From Actinomycetota bacterium (lineage in GTDB: Bacteria; Actinomycetota; Acidimicrobiia; IMCC26256; VFJJ01), in the NCBI GenBank assembly GCA_009886115.1, contig VFJJ01000062.1, positions 1-35,528 of the forward strand: a stretch of 35,528 bases of DNA, in the 5' to 3' direction. Under the pieces are notes generated by a model. That model was not told the origin of the DNA, did not search any database, and saw nothing but the letters and a program-made list of their open reading frames with translations. Position 1 is the first letter of the stretch. The number at the start of each line of letters is the position of its first letter. Made by a program: the position numbers and the translations under genes. Positions 1 through 7,424 of this stretch are shown piece by piece.

Positions 1-2519
1 CCGACCTCGGGATTCGACGCCGGTTCGGGCCCCTGCTGGGCGGCACCCGCGGCGCGGCGCCGGGGAAGGGAGTCGTCGGGGTTCGGGGCGCGACGCAGCG
101 CCGTGGGCTCGGCGGGGGGAGCCGTTCTCGGCGGCGACGATCCGGCCAGGGCCTCGATGACCTGGCGGAGCTTGTCGGGTGAAGGCACCGCGGTCGGCGC
201 GGGCGCGGTGGGGCGGGCGATGGGCGTCCGAGGTACCGCGGGCCGCGACGACGAGTCGGGGCCCGCGGCGCCGGGTACGGCCGAGCCCGGTGTGATGCCC
301 CGGCTCGGGGTTGCCCGGGTCGGGGCGGCTGGGGTCGGGCCGGGCTCCCGGGTGCGGGCGCTCGGGGACGCGCTCGGGCGAGGTGCCGGCGTGGCCGGCG
401 TACCGGGGGCGACGGGCACCGAGCCGGTCCGCCGATGCGTCCCCGCCGTGGGCCCGTCCGGGGACCCCGGAGCCGACGGATCCCCCGACGACGGACCGGA
501 GCGCTCAACCGGAGATCCCGCCGGGCGACCGCTGGTGTTGGGCCGGGTTCGACCCTGGAGGCGGCTCGGCATGACGTCGCCGAAGCTGCCCGAGACCCCG
601 TTGCGGAGCCCGCCCGAGCCCGCGCTCACCTGCATGAGACCAGCCGTCGCCGTCGCATCCGAGAGCAGCGCCAGCGGGAGCGTGACGTGGACCGTGATCC
701 CGCCACCGGGTGTCGGCACGAGTCGGACCGTGATCCCGAACCGGGTCGCGAGCCGAGCGACCACGATCATCCCGAGCGTGCGGCTCAGCGCCAGCCCCAT
801 GACCGGCGGCTTGGTCAGGAGCGAGTTGTTCTCGAGGAGGTGGGCATCGCTCATGCCGATCCCGTGGTCGACCACGGTGATCAGATAGGCGTGACCGCCC
901 AGGAGACCCGAGACCTCGACGCGCGTTTCGGGGGGCGAGAAGTGCGCCGCGTTCTCGATGAGCTCGGCGAGCAGGTGCGCCGTGTCGACGGCAGCGCGGC
1001 CGACGATGGTGGCGTCGTCGAAGGTGACCAGGTCGATCCGTGGGAAGTCCTCGATCTCACCGATGGCGCCCCGGATCACGTCCGACAGCGCGACGGCTCG
1101 CTCCCAACGCCGGTTCGGCTCGACACCCGCGAGCACGAGCAGGCTCTCGGCGTTGCGGCGCATGCGGGTCGCCAGATGGTCGAGGGTGAAGAGGTTCTCG
1201 AGCGTGTCGGGATCGCGCTCGTTGGCCTCGAGCTCGTCGAGGAAGCTGATCTGCCGGTCGAGCAGGCTCTGGTTGCGGCGGGCCAGGTTCACGTAGAGGT
1301 CGCTGATCCCCTTGCGCAGCACCACGGCTTGCTCGCGAGCAACCTCGACGGCCACGGCCTGGATGGCGTTGAACGCCTCGGCGAGTTGGCCGATCTCATC
1401 GTCGGACTCGACCTGGACGTTCTCGATGTGGACGGTACCGGTGTCGCCGCCCGGGCTCTTGAGCCGTTCCACCAGACCGGGGAGCTGCACCCGCGCGATC
1501 GAATGCGCCGCGTCGGTCAGGCGCCGGAGCGGGCTCAGGATCGCTCGCACCACGGCGGTGGCGATAAGCAGCGCGAGCAGCACCGCGATGGCGGCACCCG
1601 CAGCGAAGAGCAGCGATTCCCGGTCGGCCTGGGCCCGCAAGGCCGCCGACCGATCGAGAATCTCCCTGTCGAGACGTTGCTCGACGCCCTTGAGCGCTTC
1701 GTGCCTGCTGCCGGCGTAATAGGTCCAGATCGAGGGATCGACGGCGAGCTGACCCTCCGAGGAGGTCGCGAGCAACTGGGAGCGGAGCTCGACGACCTGC
1801 CGCCCGTCGTCGCTGTCGAGAACCTCGGTCAGCCAGGCGCGTTCCTCCTCGGTCGCCGCGGCGGCGTAGCGGGAGAAGGCCTCCTCCTGCAACGCCACGA
1901 TGGCGACGAGGCGTTGGAGCTCATCGCCGGTCAGCGCGCTGACGTTCCAGAAGCTGTCGACGAGGCTGTGCTCCTGGGCGGCGTACTCCTTCGCCTCGGC
2001 GAGCGCGACGTAGGCGGTCACATGGGCCGCCAGCTCCGGCTCGGTCGTCTCGGCCGGGATCCGACCATCGACCGCGAGCAGCTCGTCGATGATCTCGGTG
2101 TATCCGGAGGCGGCCGCCCTGATGTCGGTGCCCGCCAGCGCTCGGAGCTCGGGGAGCCGGGTGAGACCGGCCAGCGCCCGGTCGACGGTCCCACGGAACT
2201 CGGCGCTCACGGCGAGAGACTTGGAGGCCGAGGCTTCGGCCTCGAACTCGGCGACGGCGGCGTCGACGGTGCTCGCCGCCATGTGCGAGCTGCCACCGGC
2301 GTTCGACAGTGGCGCCACAGCGAGATCGCGTTCGATCTGCAGCTCGTGGATGACGGGACCGATGCGACCAGCCAGCCCCGCCAGTCGGGTGATGGTGTCG
2401 GCCGCCTGGACCTCGGCCCGTCGGTCGGAATAGCCCAGGCCCGCGAGGGTGACGAGCGCCAGTGTCGGCGCCACCAACACCGCTGCGAGCTTGAAGCGGA
2501 TCCCCTTGTAGCGAAGCAT
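1..2519 (-). CDS. cvnA: CvnA-like sensor histidine kinase (conservon type), 3' end off window
   Basis: Membrane sensor kinase of the actinobacterial conservon family; 839 codons are visible and the frame is still open at the left edge. In order: a first membrane helix at about residues 9-28, a long extracytoplasmic helical region resembling a nitrate/nitrite-sensing (NIT) domain (30-300), a second helix (about 300-327), HAMP (328-390), the helical segment containing LFTLDHLATRMRR (about 443), then a GHKL ATPase with N-box ELIENAAHFSPP (about 518) and G1 box DHGIGM (about 552). A Pro/Ala/Ser-rich tail of about 200 residues follows, containing LPRRR, typical of CvnA tails. ATG 2519 is preceded by GGGGA; an in-frame ATG at 2534 is an alternative. 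In known conservons, Roadblock, DUF742 and small-GTPase genes follow; here they would lie beyond position 1. The signal sensed is unknown. Confidence 0.85.
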   Translation of the reverse strand, partial: MLRYKGIRFKLAAVLVAPTLALVTLAGLGYSDRRAEVQAADTITRLAGLAGRIGPVIHELQIERDLAVAPLSNAGGSSHMAASTVDAAVAEFEAEASASKSLAVSAEFRGTVDRALAGLTRLPELRALAGTDIRAAASGYTEIIDELLAVDGRIPAETTEPELAAHVTAYVALAEAKEYAAQEHSLVDSFWNVSALTGDELQRLVAIVALQEEAFSRYAAAATEEERAWLTEVLDSDDGRQVVELRSQLLATSSEGQLAVDPSIWTYYAGSRHEALKGVEQRLDREILDRSAALRAQADRESLLFAAGAAIAVLLALLIATAVVRAILSPLRRLTDAAHSIARVQLPGLVERLKSPGGDTGTVHIENVQVESDDEIGQLAEAFNAIQAVAVEVAREQAVVLRKGISDLYVNLARRNQSLLDRQISFLDELEANERDPDTLENLFTLDHLATRMRRNAESLLVLAGVEPNRRWERAVALSDVIRGAIGEIEDFPRIDLVTFDDATIVGRAAVDTAHLLAELIENAAHFSPPETRVEVSGLLGGHAYLITVVDHGIGMSDAHLLENNSLLTKPPVMGLALSRTLGMIVVARLATRFGITVRLVPTPGGGITVHVTLPLALLSDATATAGLMQVSAGSGGLRNGVSGSFGDVMPSRLQGRTRPNTSGRPAGSPVERSGPSSGDPSAPGSPDGPTAGTHRRTGSVPVAPGTPATPAPRPSASPSARTREPGPTPAAPTRATPSRGITPGSAVPGAAGPDSSSRPAVPRTPIARPTAPAPTAVPSPDKLRQVIEALAGSSPPRTAPPAEPTALRRAPNPDDSLPRRRAAGAAQQGPEPASNPEV

Positions 2520-2828
2520 CCCGTCCCCAGCCATCCGAGCCACGGCTCGGCCCGTGGTCGGCAGGGCCCGACCTCGGCAGCCGAGCCCGGGCGTCTGGTC
2601 GATCCCAGCGGATCAGGCACCCGCATGGTCGTTCGGCATCGGGCCGCTCCGAGTTGAGCCGTGCCGGGGCCGACGTGGGTGAGATGAGCGGTTCGCACGA
2701 CATCGGCCTCCGTGTCCGGAGCTGCCAGGAACCGGCCTGGACCGACCTGCGACCGGTCGTGACGGGTTTCGCGGATGTTCAGGTCGAGCGGCGCGGCGCT
2801 CGTCCCGAGCTGTGGCACCCTGGAGCCG
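2520..2828. other. Gene-free region between two divergent genes
   Basis: This 309-base stretch separates the divergent kinase and NHL-lipoprotein genes, so it should hold both promoters. I see no convincing -35/-10 pair. A short GC palindrome (ccgagcc at 2535-2541, ggctcgg at 2544-2550) sits directly upstream of the possible kinase starts and could fold over its ribosome binding region. Open frames across it look like high-GC shadows. Confidence 0.5.
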
Positions 2829-4964
2829 ATGCCGAGACACCACAGACCGCGGCCGCGGCTCGGCCGTCGGCGCTCCGTTCCCACCGCCGCCGTGTGCGCG
2901 CTGGCGCTGCTCTCCGGGGCCTGCTCCGGCGACGACGCTCCGCGATCGTCTCCGGCCTCGCAGACCTCGTCGATCCCGGCCGCGTCCACCGACGACACAG
3001 GCGACACCGACGACACAGGCGACTTCACCGCCGCGACGACCCCGTCCGAGCTCACCGTCGAGGGGACCAGCCCCGCGCCCGAGTTCCCGGCAGGCCTCGA
3101 ATGGTTCAACACCGACGACAAGGCGCTCACCTTCGCCGACGATCTGCAGGGAAAGATCGTCCTGCTCGACTTCTGGACCTCGGGCTGCATCAACTGCATC
3201 CACATCATCCCCGACCTCGAACGCCTCGAAGCCGAACATCCCACGCAGCTCGTGGTGATCGGCGTGCACTCGGCCAAGTTCGCCAACGAGGCCACGTCGA
3301 GCTCGATCCGCGACTCGATCCTGCGTTACGGCCTCGAGCATCCCGTGGTGAACGACGACGGCATGGGGATCTGGAACCTCTACGGCGCCCGGGCCTGGCC
3401 GACGCTCGTCCTCGTCGACCCCAACGGCATGGTCGTCGGCGGCCACGAGGGTGAAGGGGTCTACGACGCGGTGAGCCCGCTCGTGGCCACCATGGCCGAG
3501 GAGTTCGGCGCCGCCGGTCTCATCGACGACCGTCCGTTCGAGCTGGTGCTGGAGGCCGCGAGCGCGGCCCCGACGGTGCTGTCGTTCCCCGGTGACGTGC
3601 TCGCCGATCCCGACGGCGGGCGCCTGTTCGTCTCCGACTCCGGCCACGACCGGGTGCTGGTGGCGTCATCCGACGGCACCCTCGAGCTCCAGATCGGCGC
3701 CGGCGTGCCGGGGCTGGTCGACGGCGACGTGGCCACCGCGCAATTCTCCAATCCCCAGGGCTTGGCGCTCTCGGCCGACGGCGACACGCTCTACGTGGCC
3801 GACACCGACAACCACGCCCTCCGGGCCGTCGATCTCACCGCGGGGACCGTGGAGACCATCGCTGGAACGGGCAGCCAGGCCCGCAGCTACCCCGACGGCA
3901 GCCCCGGGCGTGACACGCCACTGTCGTCGCCGTGGGACGTGCTCCGCTTCGGCGACACCCTGTTCCTGGCCATGGCCGGCCTGCACCAGATCTGGGGCTA
4001 CGACCTCGCAGCCGATGCCGTTGGTGTGTTCGTGGGCTCGGGCCGGGAAGGCATCGACGACGGTCCTCCCCAGGATGCAACGCTGGCGCAGCCGTCGGGC
4101 CTGGCCACCGATGGCACGAACCTCTACTTCACCGATCCCGAGACCTCGGCCGTCCGCTCCGTCGCGCTCGACGGCACGGGCGAGGTTCGAACCCTCATCG
4201 GCACCGGGCTCTTCGACTTCGGTGACGTCGACGGCACCCAACCCGACGCCCGCCTGCAACATGCGATCGGCATCGCCGTCACCGGGCCGGGCCGGCTCGT
4301 CATCGCCGACACCTACAACGACAAGCTCAAGACCATCGACGTGCGGGCGCGCACCTCGACGACGCTGGCCGGACGGGGCACACCCGGCATCGCCGACGGC
4401 GTGGGCACGAGCGCTGCGCTGGCCGAGCCCACCGGGCTGTCGTTCGACGGCGAGACGCTCTACGTCGCCGACACCAACAACCACCTCGTGCGGACGGTCG
4501 ACGTTGCGACGGGCACGGTGTCGACGCTCGTGCTGTCGAACCTGGCCGTGGCCAGCCGGGCCGGAGCCGACGTGGTGGTCCCCGTCGAAGGCGTCGACGC
4601 GCTCACGGTGGCATCGGGCACGGCCACCTTCGAGATCACGTTCGATCCGCCCGACGGCTACAAGATCAACGATCTGGGCCCGTTCTCGGTCACGGTCTCG
4701 GTCGACGACCCCGACGTCGTCGCCTACGCCGGCTCGGGCGAGCCGACCGTGCAGGTGGCCGGCCCGAGCTTCCCCGTGATCCTGCCCGTGCGGACGGCCG
4801 CCGGAACGACGACCGTCCACGCCGTGGGCACCGTCTTCTATTGCCGGGAAGGCAACGAGGGCCTCTGCCTCATTCGCGACTACGCCCTCGACATCCCCGT
4901 CACCGTCACCCCGTCCTCGTCGAGCACCCGGATCACCGTGGCCTACAGCCTCCCCGCGGTCTGA
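2829..4964 (+). CDS. Thioredoxin-fold/NHL-repeat lipoprotein (NHLRC2-like)
   Basis: A 711-residue predicted lipoprotein acting outside the cytoplasmic membrane. A basic N-terminus precedes a hydrophobic stretch and lipobox LSGAC (Cys32), then an acidic Thr/Ser linker. A thioredoxin-like domain (about 90-225) has the redox pair CINC (Cys120, Cys123) in a context resembling AhpC/TSA-type proteins. About six NHL repeats follow (240-590), with recurring LYVADT.NH and GTG.G elements forming a beta-propeller, and a C-terminal beta-sandwich (600-711) with FYCREGNEGLC. The order thioredoxin, NHL propeller, beta-sandwich is that of NHLRC2. The role is unknown; thiol-disulfide exchange on an extracytoplasmic partner is inference. 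ATG 2829 follows a GGAG; an in-frame ATG at 2775 would add 18 residues ahead of the signal peptide and is less likely. Confidence 0.85.
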   Translation: MPRHHRPRPRLGRRRSVPTAAVCALALLSGACSGDDAPRSSPASQTSSIPAASTDDTGDTDDTGDFTAATTPSELTVEGTSPAPEFPAGLEWFNTDDKALTFADDLQGKIVLLDFWTSGCINCIHIIPDLERLEAEHPTQLVVIGVHSAKFANEATSSSIRDSILRYGLEHPVVNDDGMGIWNLYGARAWPTLVLVDPNGMVVGGHEGEGVYDAVSPLVATMAEEFGAAGLIDDRPFELVLEAASAAPTVLSFPGDVLADPDGGRLFVSDSGHDRVLVASSDGTLELQIGAGVPGLVDGDVATAQFSNPQGLALSADGDTLYVADTDNHALRAVDLTAGTVETIAGTGSQARSYPDGSPGRDTPLSSPWDVLRFGDTLFLAMAGLHQIWGYDLAADAVGVFVGSGREGIDDGPPQDATLAQPSGLATDGTNLYFTDPETSAVRSVALDGTGEVRTLIGTGLFDFGDVDGTQPDARLQHAIGIAVTGPGRLVIADTYNDKLKTIDVRARTSTTLAGRGTPGIADGVGTSAALAEPTGLSFDGETLYVADTNNHLVRTVDVATGTVSTLVLSNLAVASRAGADVVVPVEGVDALTVASGTATFEITFDPPDGYKINDLGPFSVTVSVDDPDVVAYAGSGEPTVQVAGPSFPVILPVRTAAGTTTVHAVGTVFYCREGNEGLCLIRDYALDIPVTVTPSSSSTRITVAYSLPAV

Positions 4965-4997
4965 GAGCGACGCCCGAACCGGCCCAACACCACGCCA

Positions 4998-5042
4998 GCA
5001 TCTGTCGTTGAGAGGGCACAGACCCCCCTGAGCGACAGGTGC
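4998..5042 (+). terminator. Hairpin terminator downstream of the NHL lipoprotein gene
   Basis: A 12-bp stem (4998-5009 with 5031-5042; ten Watson-Crick and two G-U pairs) begins 33 bases after the stop codon. The 21-base loop contains CCCCCC. There is no U-tract, as is common in actinobacteria. Confidence 0.5.
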
Positions 5043-5406
5043 TCGACCGGGTGTGCCGTTGACCTTCGTCGAGCAGTCACCTCGAGTCGACACGGGAGAG
5101 GTTGTGGGCCGGATTGATCGGGGCCCCTCCGGCTGAAGCCGTCGAGCACGCTGCACGGTGCTGACGGCACAACGGACCACTGGGCAGGAGGTGCGCTACG
5201 GTCTTCCGCTGGTCGATTCGAGTCCTCGACCAATCGTGGACGCCCGTGCTCGATCCGGCCGTCCCGTTCCTGGCGCCACTGGTCGGCGGCCTGACGGGCT
5301 GGTCTCGGGCCTCTACCCGTCGTTACGAGCCAGCCGGATGGCCCCCGTCGACGCCCTCAGCGCCGGGATCTGATCTGTACTTGTGCCGACTCGGCAACCC
5401 CGACCT

Positions 5407-5459
5407 CCCAAATTGGTGCGGAAATGCCCACGGGATGAGCATTTCCGCACCAATTTGGG
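5407..5459. repeat. Perfect 21-bp inverted repeat, 11-base spacer
   Basis: Arms 5407-5427 and 5439-5459 are perfect reverse complements over 21 bases, spacer 5428-5438. The arms contain AAATTGGTGCGGAAATG, far lower in GC than the surroundings. Each neighbouring gene already has its own closer hairpin, so a dispersed palindromic (REP-like) element is as plausible as a bidirectional terminator. Confidence 0.85.
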
Positions 5460-5516
5460 TGAGGACCTTGACCTTGACCTTGCCGAGCGCAGCGAGGTCC
5501 CGAATTCGCCGCCGAC

Positions 5517-5542
5517 GTGCCGCAGGCACTTGGAGGCGGCAC
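5517..5542 (-). terminator. Hairpin terminator of the alpha/beta hydrolase gene
   Basis: A perfect 7-bp stem (gtgccgc 5517-5523, gcggcac 5536-5542) with a 12-base loop starts four bases after the hydrolase stop codon on the minus strand. No U-tract. Confidence 0.45.
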
Positions 5543-5546
5543 AAGA

Positions 5547-6461
5547 TCAGCCGTTCAGGAAGGCCTTCAGGGATGCGGCGAGCTCGAGGGGCATGTCGCC
5601 CTGGATGGAGTGGCCGGCCCCGTCGAACTTCTCGTAGCGGGTCTCGGGGCGACGGCGGAGGAACTCGGCGACGTCGGCGTCGTCGACCACCGGCGACAGC
5701 ATGCCCCGGGCCAGCACGATGGGCATCGGCAACGCCGAGACGAGCTCCCACAGGTTGCCCCAGGAGGGGAACTCGCGCACGGCGGGCTCGTCCTCGGAGC
5801 CGGTGAACGACCGGTCGTAGTTCCACGCCCACGAACCGTCGTCGAGCTGGTGGGCGTTGTGGAGGATGCCGCGCTTGAGCGACTCGACGGTGCGCGTCGG
5901 GTTGTGCTCGACGGTCCGGGCCAGGAGGTCGTCGTACGAGGCGAACGTCTGCGGGCCGCGGATGAAGTCGGCGACCGCCTTGCCCTTGGTGGCGTCGACG
6001 CCCGGCGTCACGTCGACCACGTACAGCTTGCGCACCAGATCGGGACGACCCGCCCCGAGCGCGATCGACGTGAGACCACCGAGCGACATCCCCACCAGCA
6101 TCTCGGCCTCGGGAGCGAGCACCTCGATGGCCCGCGTCACCTTGGTGGCGTTGCCGTGCGGCCAATACCGATGGTCGGGCCACCACGAGGAATGGCCGTG
6201 TCCCGGCAGGTCGATGCACACGACCGGCTCGCCCAGCGCCATCACCACGGTGTCCCACGTGTGGGCGTTCTGGGCGCCGCCGTGCAGGAACACGACGCGC
6301 GGCGGTCCCGTCCCCCAGACCAGCGCCGACAACGACAACTCCGGCTCGATCTCGACGGCCATCCGTCTGACCGTCGGCGGCGCGTCGTAGGGAAGGCCGT
6401 ACTCGTGGGCGTTCTCGTGAAAGAGCCCGAACTCGTCGTAGTCGATCCGCTCACTCGCCAT
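5547..6461 (-). CDS. Alpha/beta-fold hydrolase
   Basis: A 304-residue cytosolic serine hydrolase of the alpha/beta superfamily; the substrate cannot be read from sequence. The oxyanion-hole region is FLHGGAQN (about 58-65), the nucleophile elbow is GMSLG (Ser126) and the catalytic histidine is in GAGHS (His284). At the usual position of the acid after strand 6 the sequence reads RGMLSPVVDD, with Ser where Asp is common; the acid may be Asp260 or Asp261, or lie after strand 6 as in some subfamilies. ATG 6461 starts MASERIDYDEFG; longer frames upstream are Arg-rich and unlike protein. It is divergent from the metallo-hydrolase gene 112 bases away, so the two may share a control region. Confidence 0.85.
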   Translation of the reverse strand: MASERIDYDEFGLFHENAHEYGLPYDAPPTVRRMAVEIEPELSLSALVWGTGPPRVVFLHGGAQNAHTWDTVVMALGEPVVCIDLPGHGHSSWWPDHRYWPHGNATKVTRAIEVLAPEAEMLVGMSLGGLTSIALGAGRPDLVRKLYVVDVTPGVDATKGKAVADFIRGPQTFASYDDLLARTVEHNPTRTVESLKRGILHNAHQLDDGSWAWNYDRSFTGSEDEPAVREFPSWGNLWELVSALPMPIVLARGMLSPVVDDADVAEFLRRRPETRYEKFDGAGHSIQGDMPLELAASLKAFLNG

Positions 6462-6559
6462 GGCCCGCAAGGTATCGCGCGTCGCACGAGAACGCCTGGA
6501 GGGCGACTGGACGCGCTCACCACCACGCCAACGCGGCCGAAGGTCGTCTCCTCGGCGCC

Positions 6560-6574
6560 TACCATCGACACTCG
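6560..6574 (+). promoter_or_regulatory. Possible -10 box for a leaderless transcript
   Basis: TACCAT at 6560-6565 fits the actinobacterial -10 pattern TANNNT and ends 8 bases before GTG 6574, which has no Shine-Dalgarno sequence. That spacing would put transcription start at or next to the start codon. No good -35 box is seen. Confidence 0.3.
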
Positions 6575-7302
6575 TGAGCCTCGTGAACGACGACCGTGTG
6601 TACTTCCGCCAACTCCTCGCCGGGCGCGACATCGCCGCCGACAACCGGATGGCCCGCCAGATGGTCAACTTCGTGTACCTGATCGGCGATCGCGACACGG
6701 GCGAGTGCGTCGTGGTCGATCCGGCGTGGGGCCCGGCCGACATCGTCAACGTGGCCGCAGCCGACGGCATGCGCATCACCGGTGCCCTGGCCAGCCACTA
6801 CCACATGGACCACATCGGCGGATCCTTGATGGGCCAGGCGGTCGACGGGGTCAGGGAGCTCCTCGAGATCGTGGGCCTCAAGGTTCACTGCCATCGTGAC
6901 GAGTTGGAGTTCGTGCGCAAGACCACGGGCATCTCCGAATCCGACGTCGTGGCCCACGACAGCGGCGACACCGTGATGGTCGGGGCCATTCCCATCGAGC
7001 TGATCCACACGCCCGGGCACACCCCCGGGAGCCAGTGCTTCTTCGTCGCCGACTGCCTCGTCTCGGGCGACACCCTCTTCCTCGATGGCTGCGGACGCAC
7101 CGACTTCCCCGGGTCCGATCCCGAGGCCATGTACGACAGCCTCCACAACCGGTTGGCTCGCATCCCCGACGAGAGCATGCTCTTCCCCGGGCACTGGTAC
7201 GCCCCCGAGCCGGCCGCGCTCATGGGCGACACCCGCCGCTCCAACTACGTCCTCGCCCCCAGGAGCAAGGAGACCTGGCTCGCCATGTTCGGCTCCGGCT
7301 GA
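6574..7302 (+). CDS. Metallo-beta-lactamase-fold hydrolase (glyoxalase II-like)
   Basis: A 242-residue cytosolic metal-dependent hydrolase. The zinc-binding signature is HYHMDH (His75, His77, Asp79, His80), followed by HTPGHTPGS (third metal-site histidine), SGDTLF with the bridging Asp, and FPGHW near the C-terminus carrying the last histidine. This is the glyoxalase II/YcbL/ETHE1-like pattern, so a thioester such as an acyl-glutathione or other acyl-thiol is a reasonable substrate class, not a demonstrated one. GTG 6574 is chosen because upstream codons are Arg-rich and overlap the divergent hydrolase gene; GTG 6583 and 6598 are alternatives. It lies 122 bases upstream of the NRPS gene on the same strand and could be co-transcribed with it. 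Confidence 0.85.
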   Translation: MSLVNDDRVYFRQLLAGRDIAADNRMARQMVNFVYLIGDRDTGECVVVDPAWGPADIVNVAAADGMRITGALASHYHMDHIGGSLMGQAVDGVRELLEIVGLKVHCHRDELEFVRKTTGISESDVVAHDSGDTVMVGAIPIELIHTPGHTPGSQCFFVADCLVSGDTLFLDGCGRTDFPGSDPEAMYDSLHNRLARIPDESMLFPGHWYAPEPAALMGDTRRSNYVLAPRSKETWLAMFGSG

Positions 7303-7362
7303 CGCGGCGACCGGTTCGCTCGAGTCGTGTCTCCGGATTCGGCGGAATCGCCCGCCGAGACC

Positions 7363-7391
7363 TTGACCGCACCCCAACTGATCATGACCAT
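7363..7391 (+). promoter_or_regulatory. Possible promoter of the NRPS-PKS operon
   Basis: TTGACC (7363-7368), a 17-base spacer, then GACCAT (7386-7391), which matches TANNNT at the key A and final T only. It lies 34 bases upstream of the NRPS start codon. This is pattern matching only. Confidence 0.3.
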
Positions 7392-7424
7392 GACCCGATC
7401 ACTTCCCCCGTCCTACGAGAGCCG

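Larger units (their letters stand above)
4965..5546. other. Convergent intergenic region without genes
   Basis: No credible coding frame between two convergent genes. It contains a terminator-like hairpin for each neighbour (4998-5042 and 5517-5542), a 7-bp hairpin with a 9-base loop at 5210-5232, a perfect 21-bp inverted repeat (5407-5459) and three tandem copies of ACCTTG at about 5464-5482. Base composition at 5385-5460 is noticeably more AT-rich than its surroundings. Confidence 0.6.

Noticed and set aside
21-570. Pro/Ala-rich tail of the kinase as a separate small gene on the plus strand
   Set aside because: The minus-strand kinase frame remains open throughout and contains tail motifs of the family (VIEALAG, LPRRR).
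435-2657. Long plus-strand frame opposite the sensor kinase
   Set aside because: It is the exact antisense codon register of a recognisable kinase. The Arg/His/Asp-rich translation has no domain.
3666-5180. Long minus-strand frame opposite the NHL lipoprotein
   Set aside because: High-GC shadow frame; the sense product has a signal peptide, CxxC and regular NHL repeats.
5210-5232. tRNA T-arm-like stretch (GGTCGATTCGAGTCC followed by a CCA)
   Set aside because: The loop would be nine bases, not seven, and no matching acceptor, D or anticodon arms are found upstream. It is a simple hairpin.
6460-6573. Longer start for the metallo-hydrolase at ATG 6460
   Set aside because: The added residues are Arg/Pro-rich, overlap the start codon of the divergent hydrolase gene and are absent from the family's usual N-terminus.
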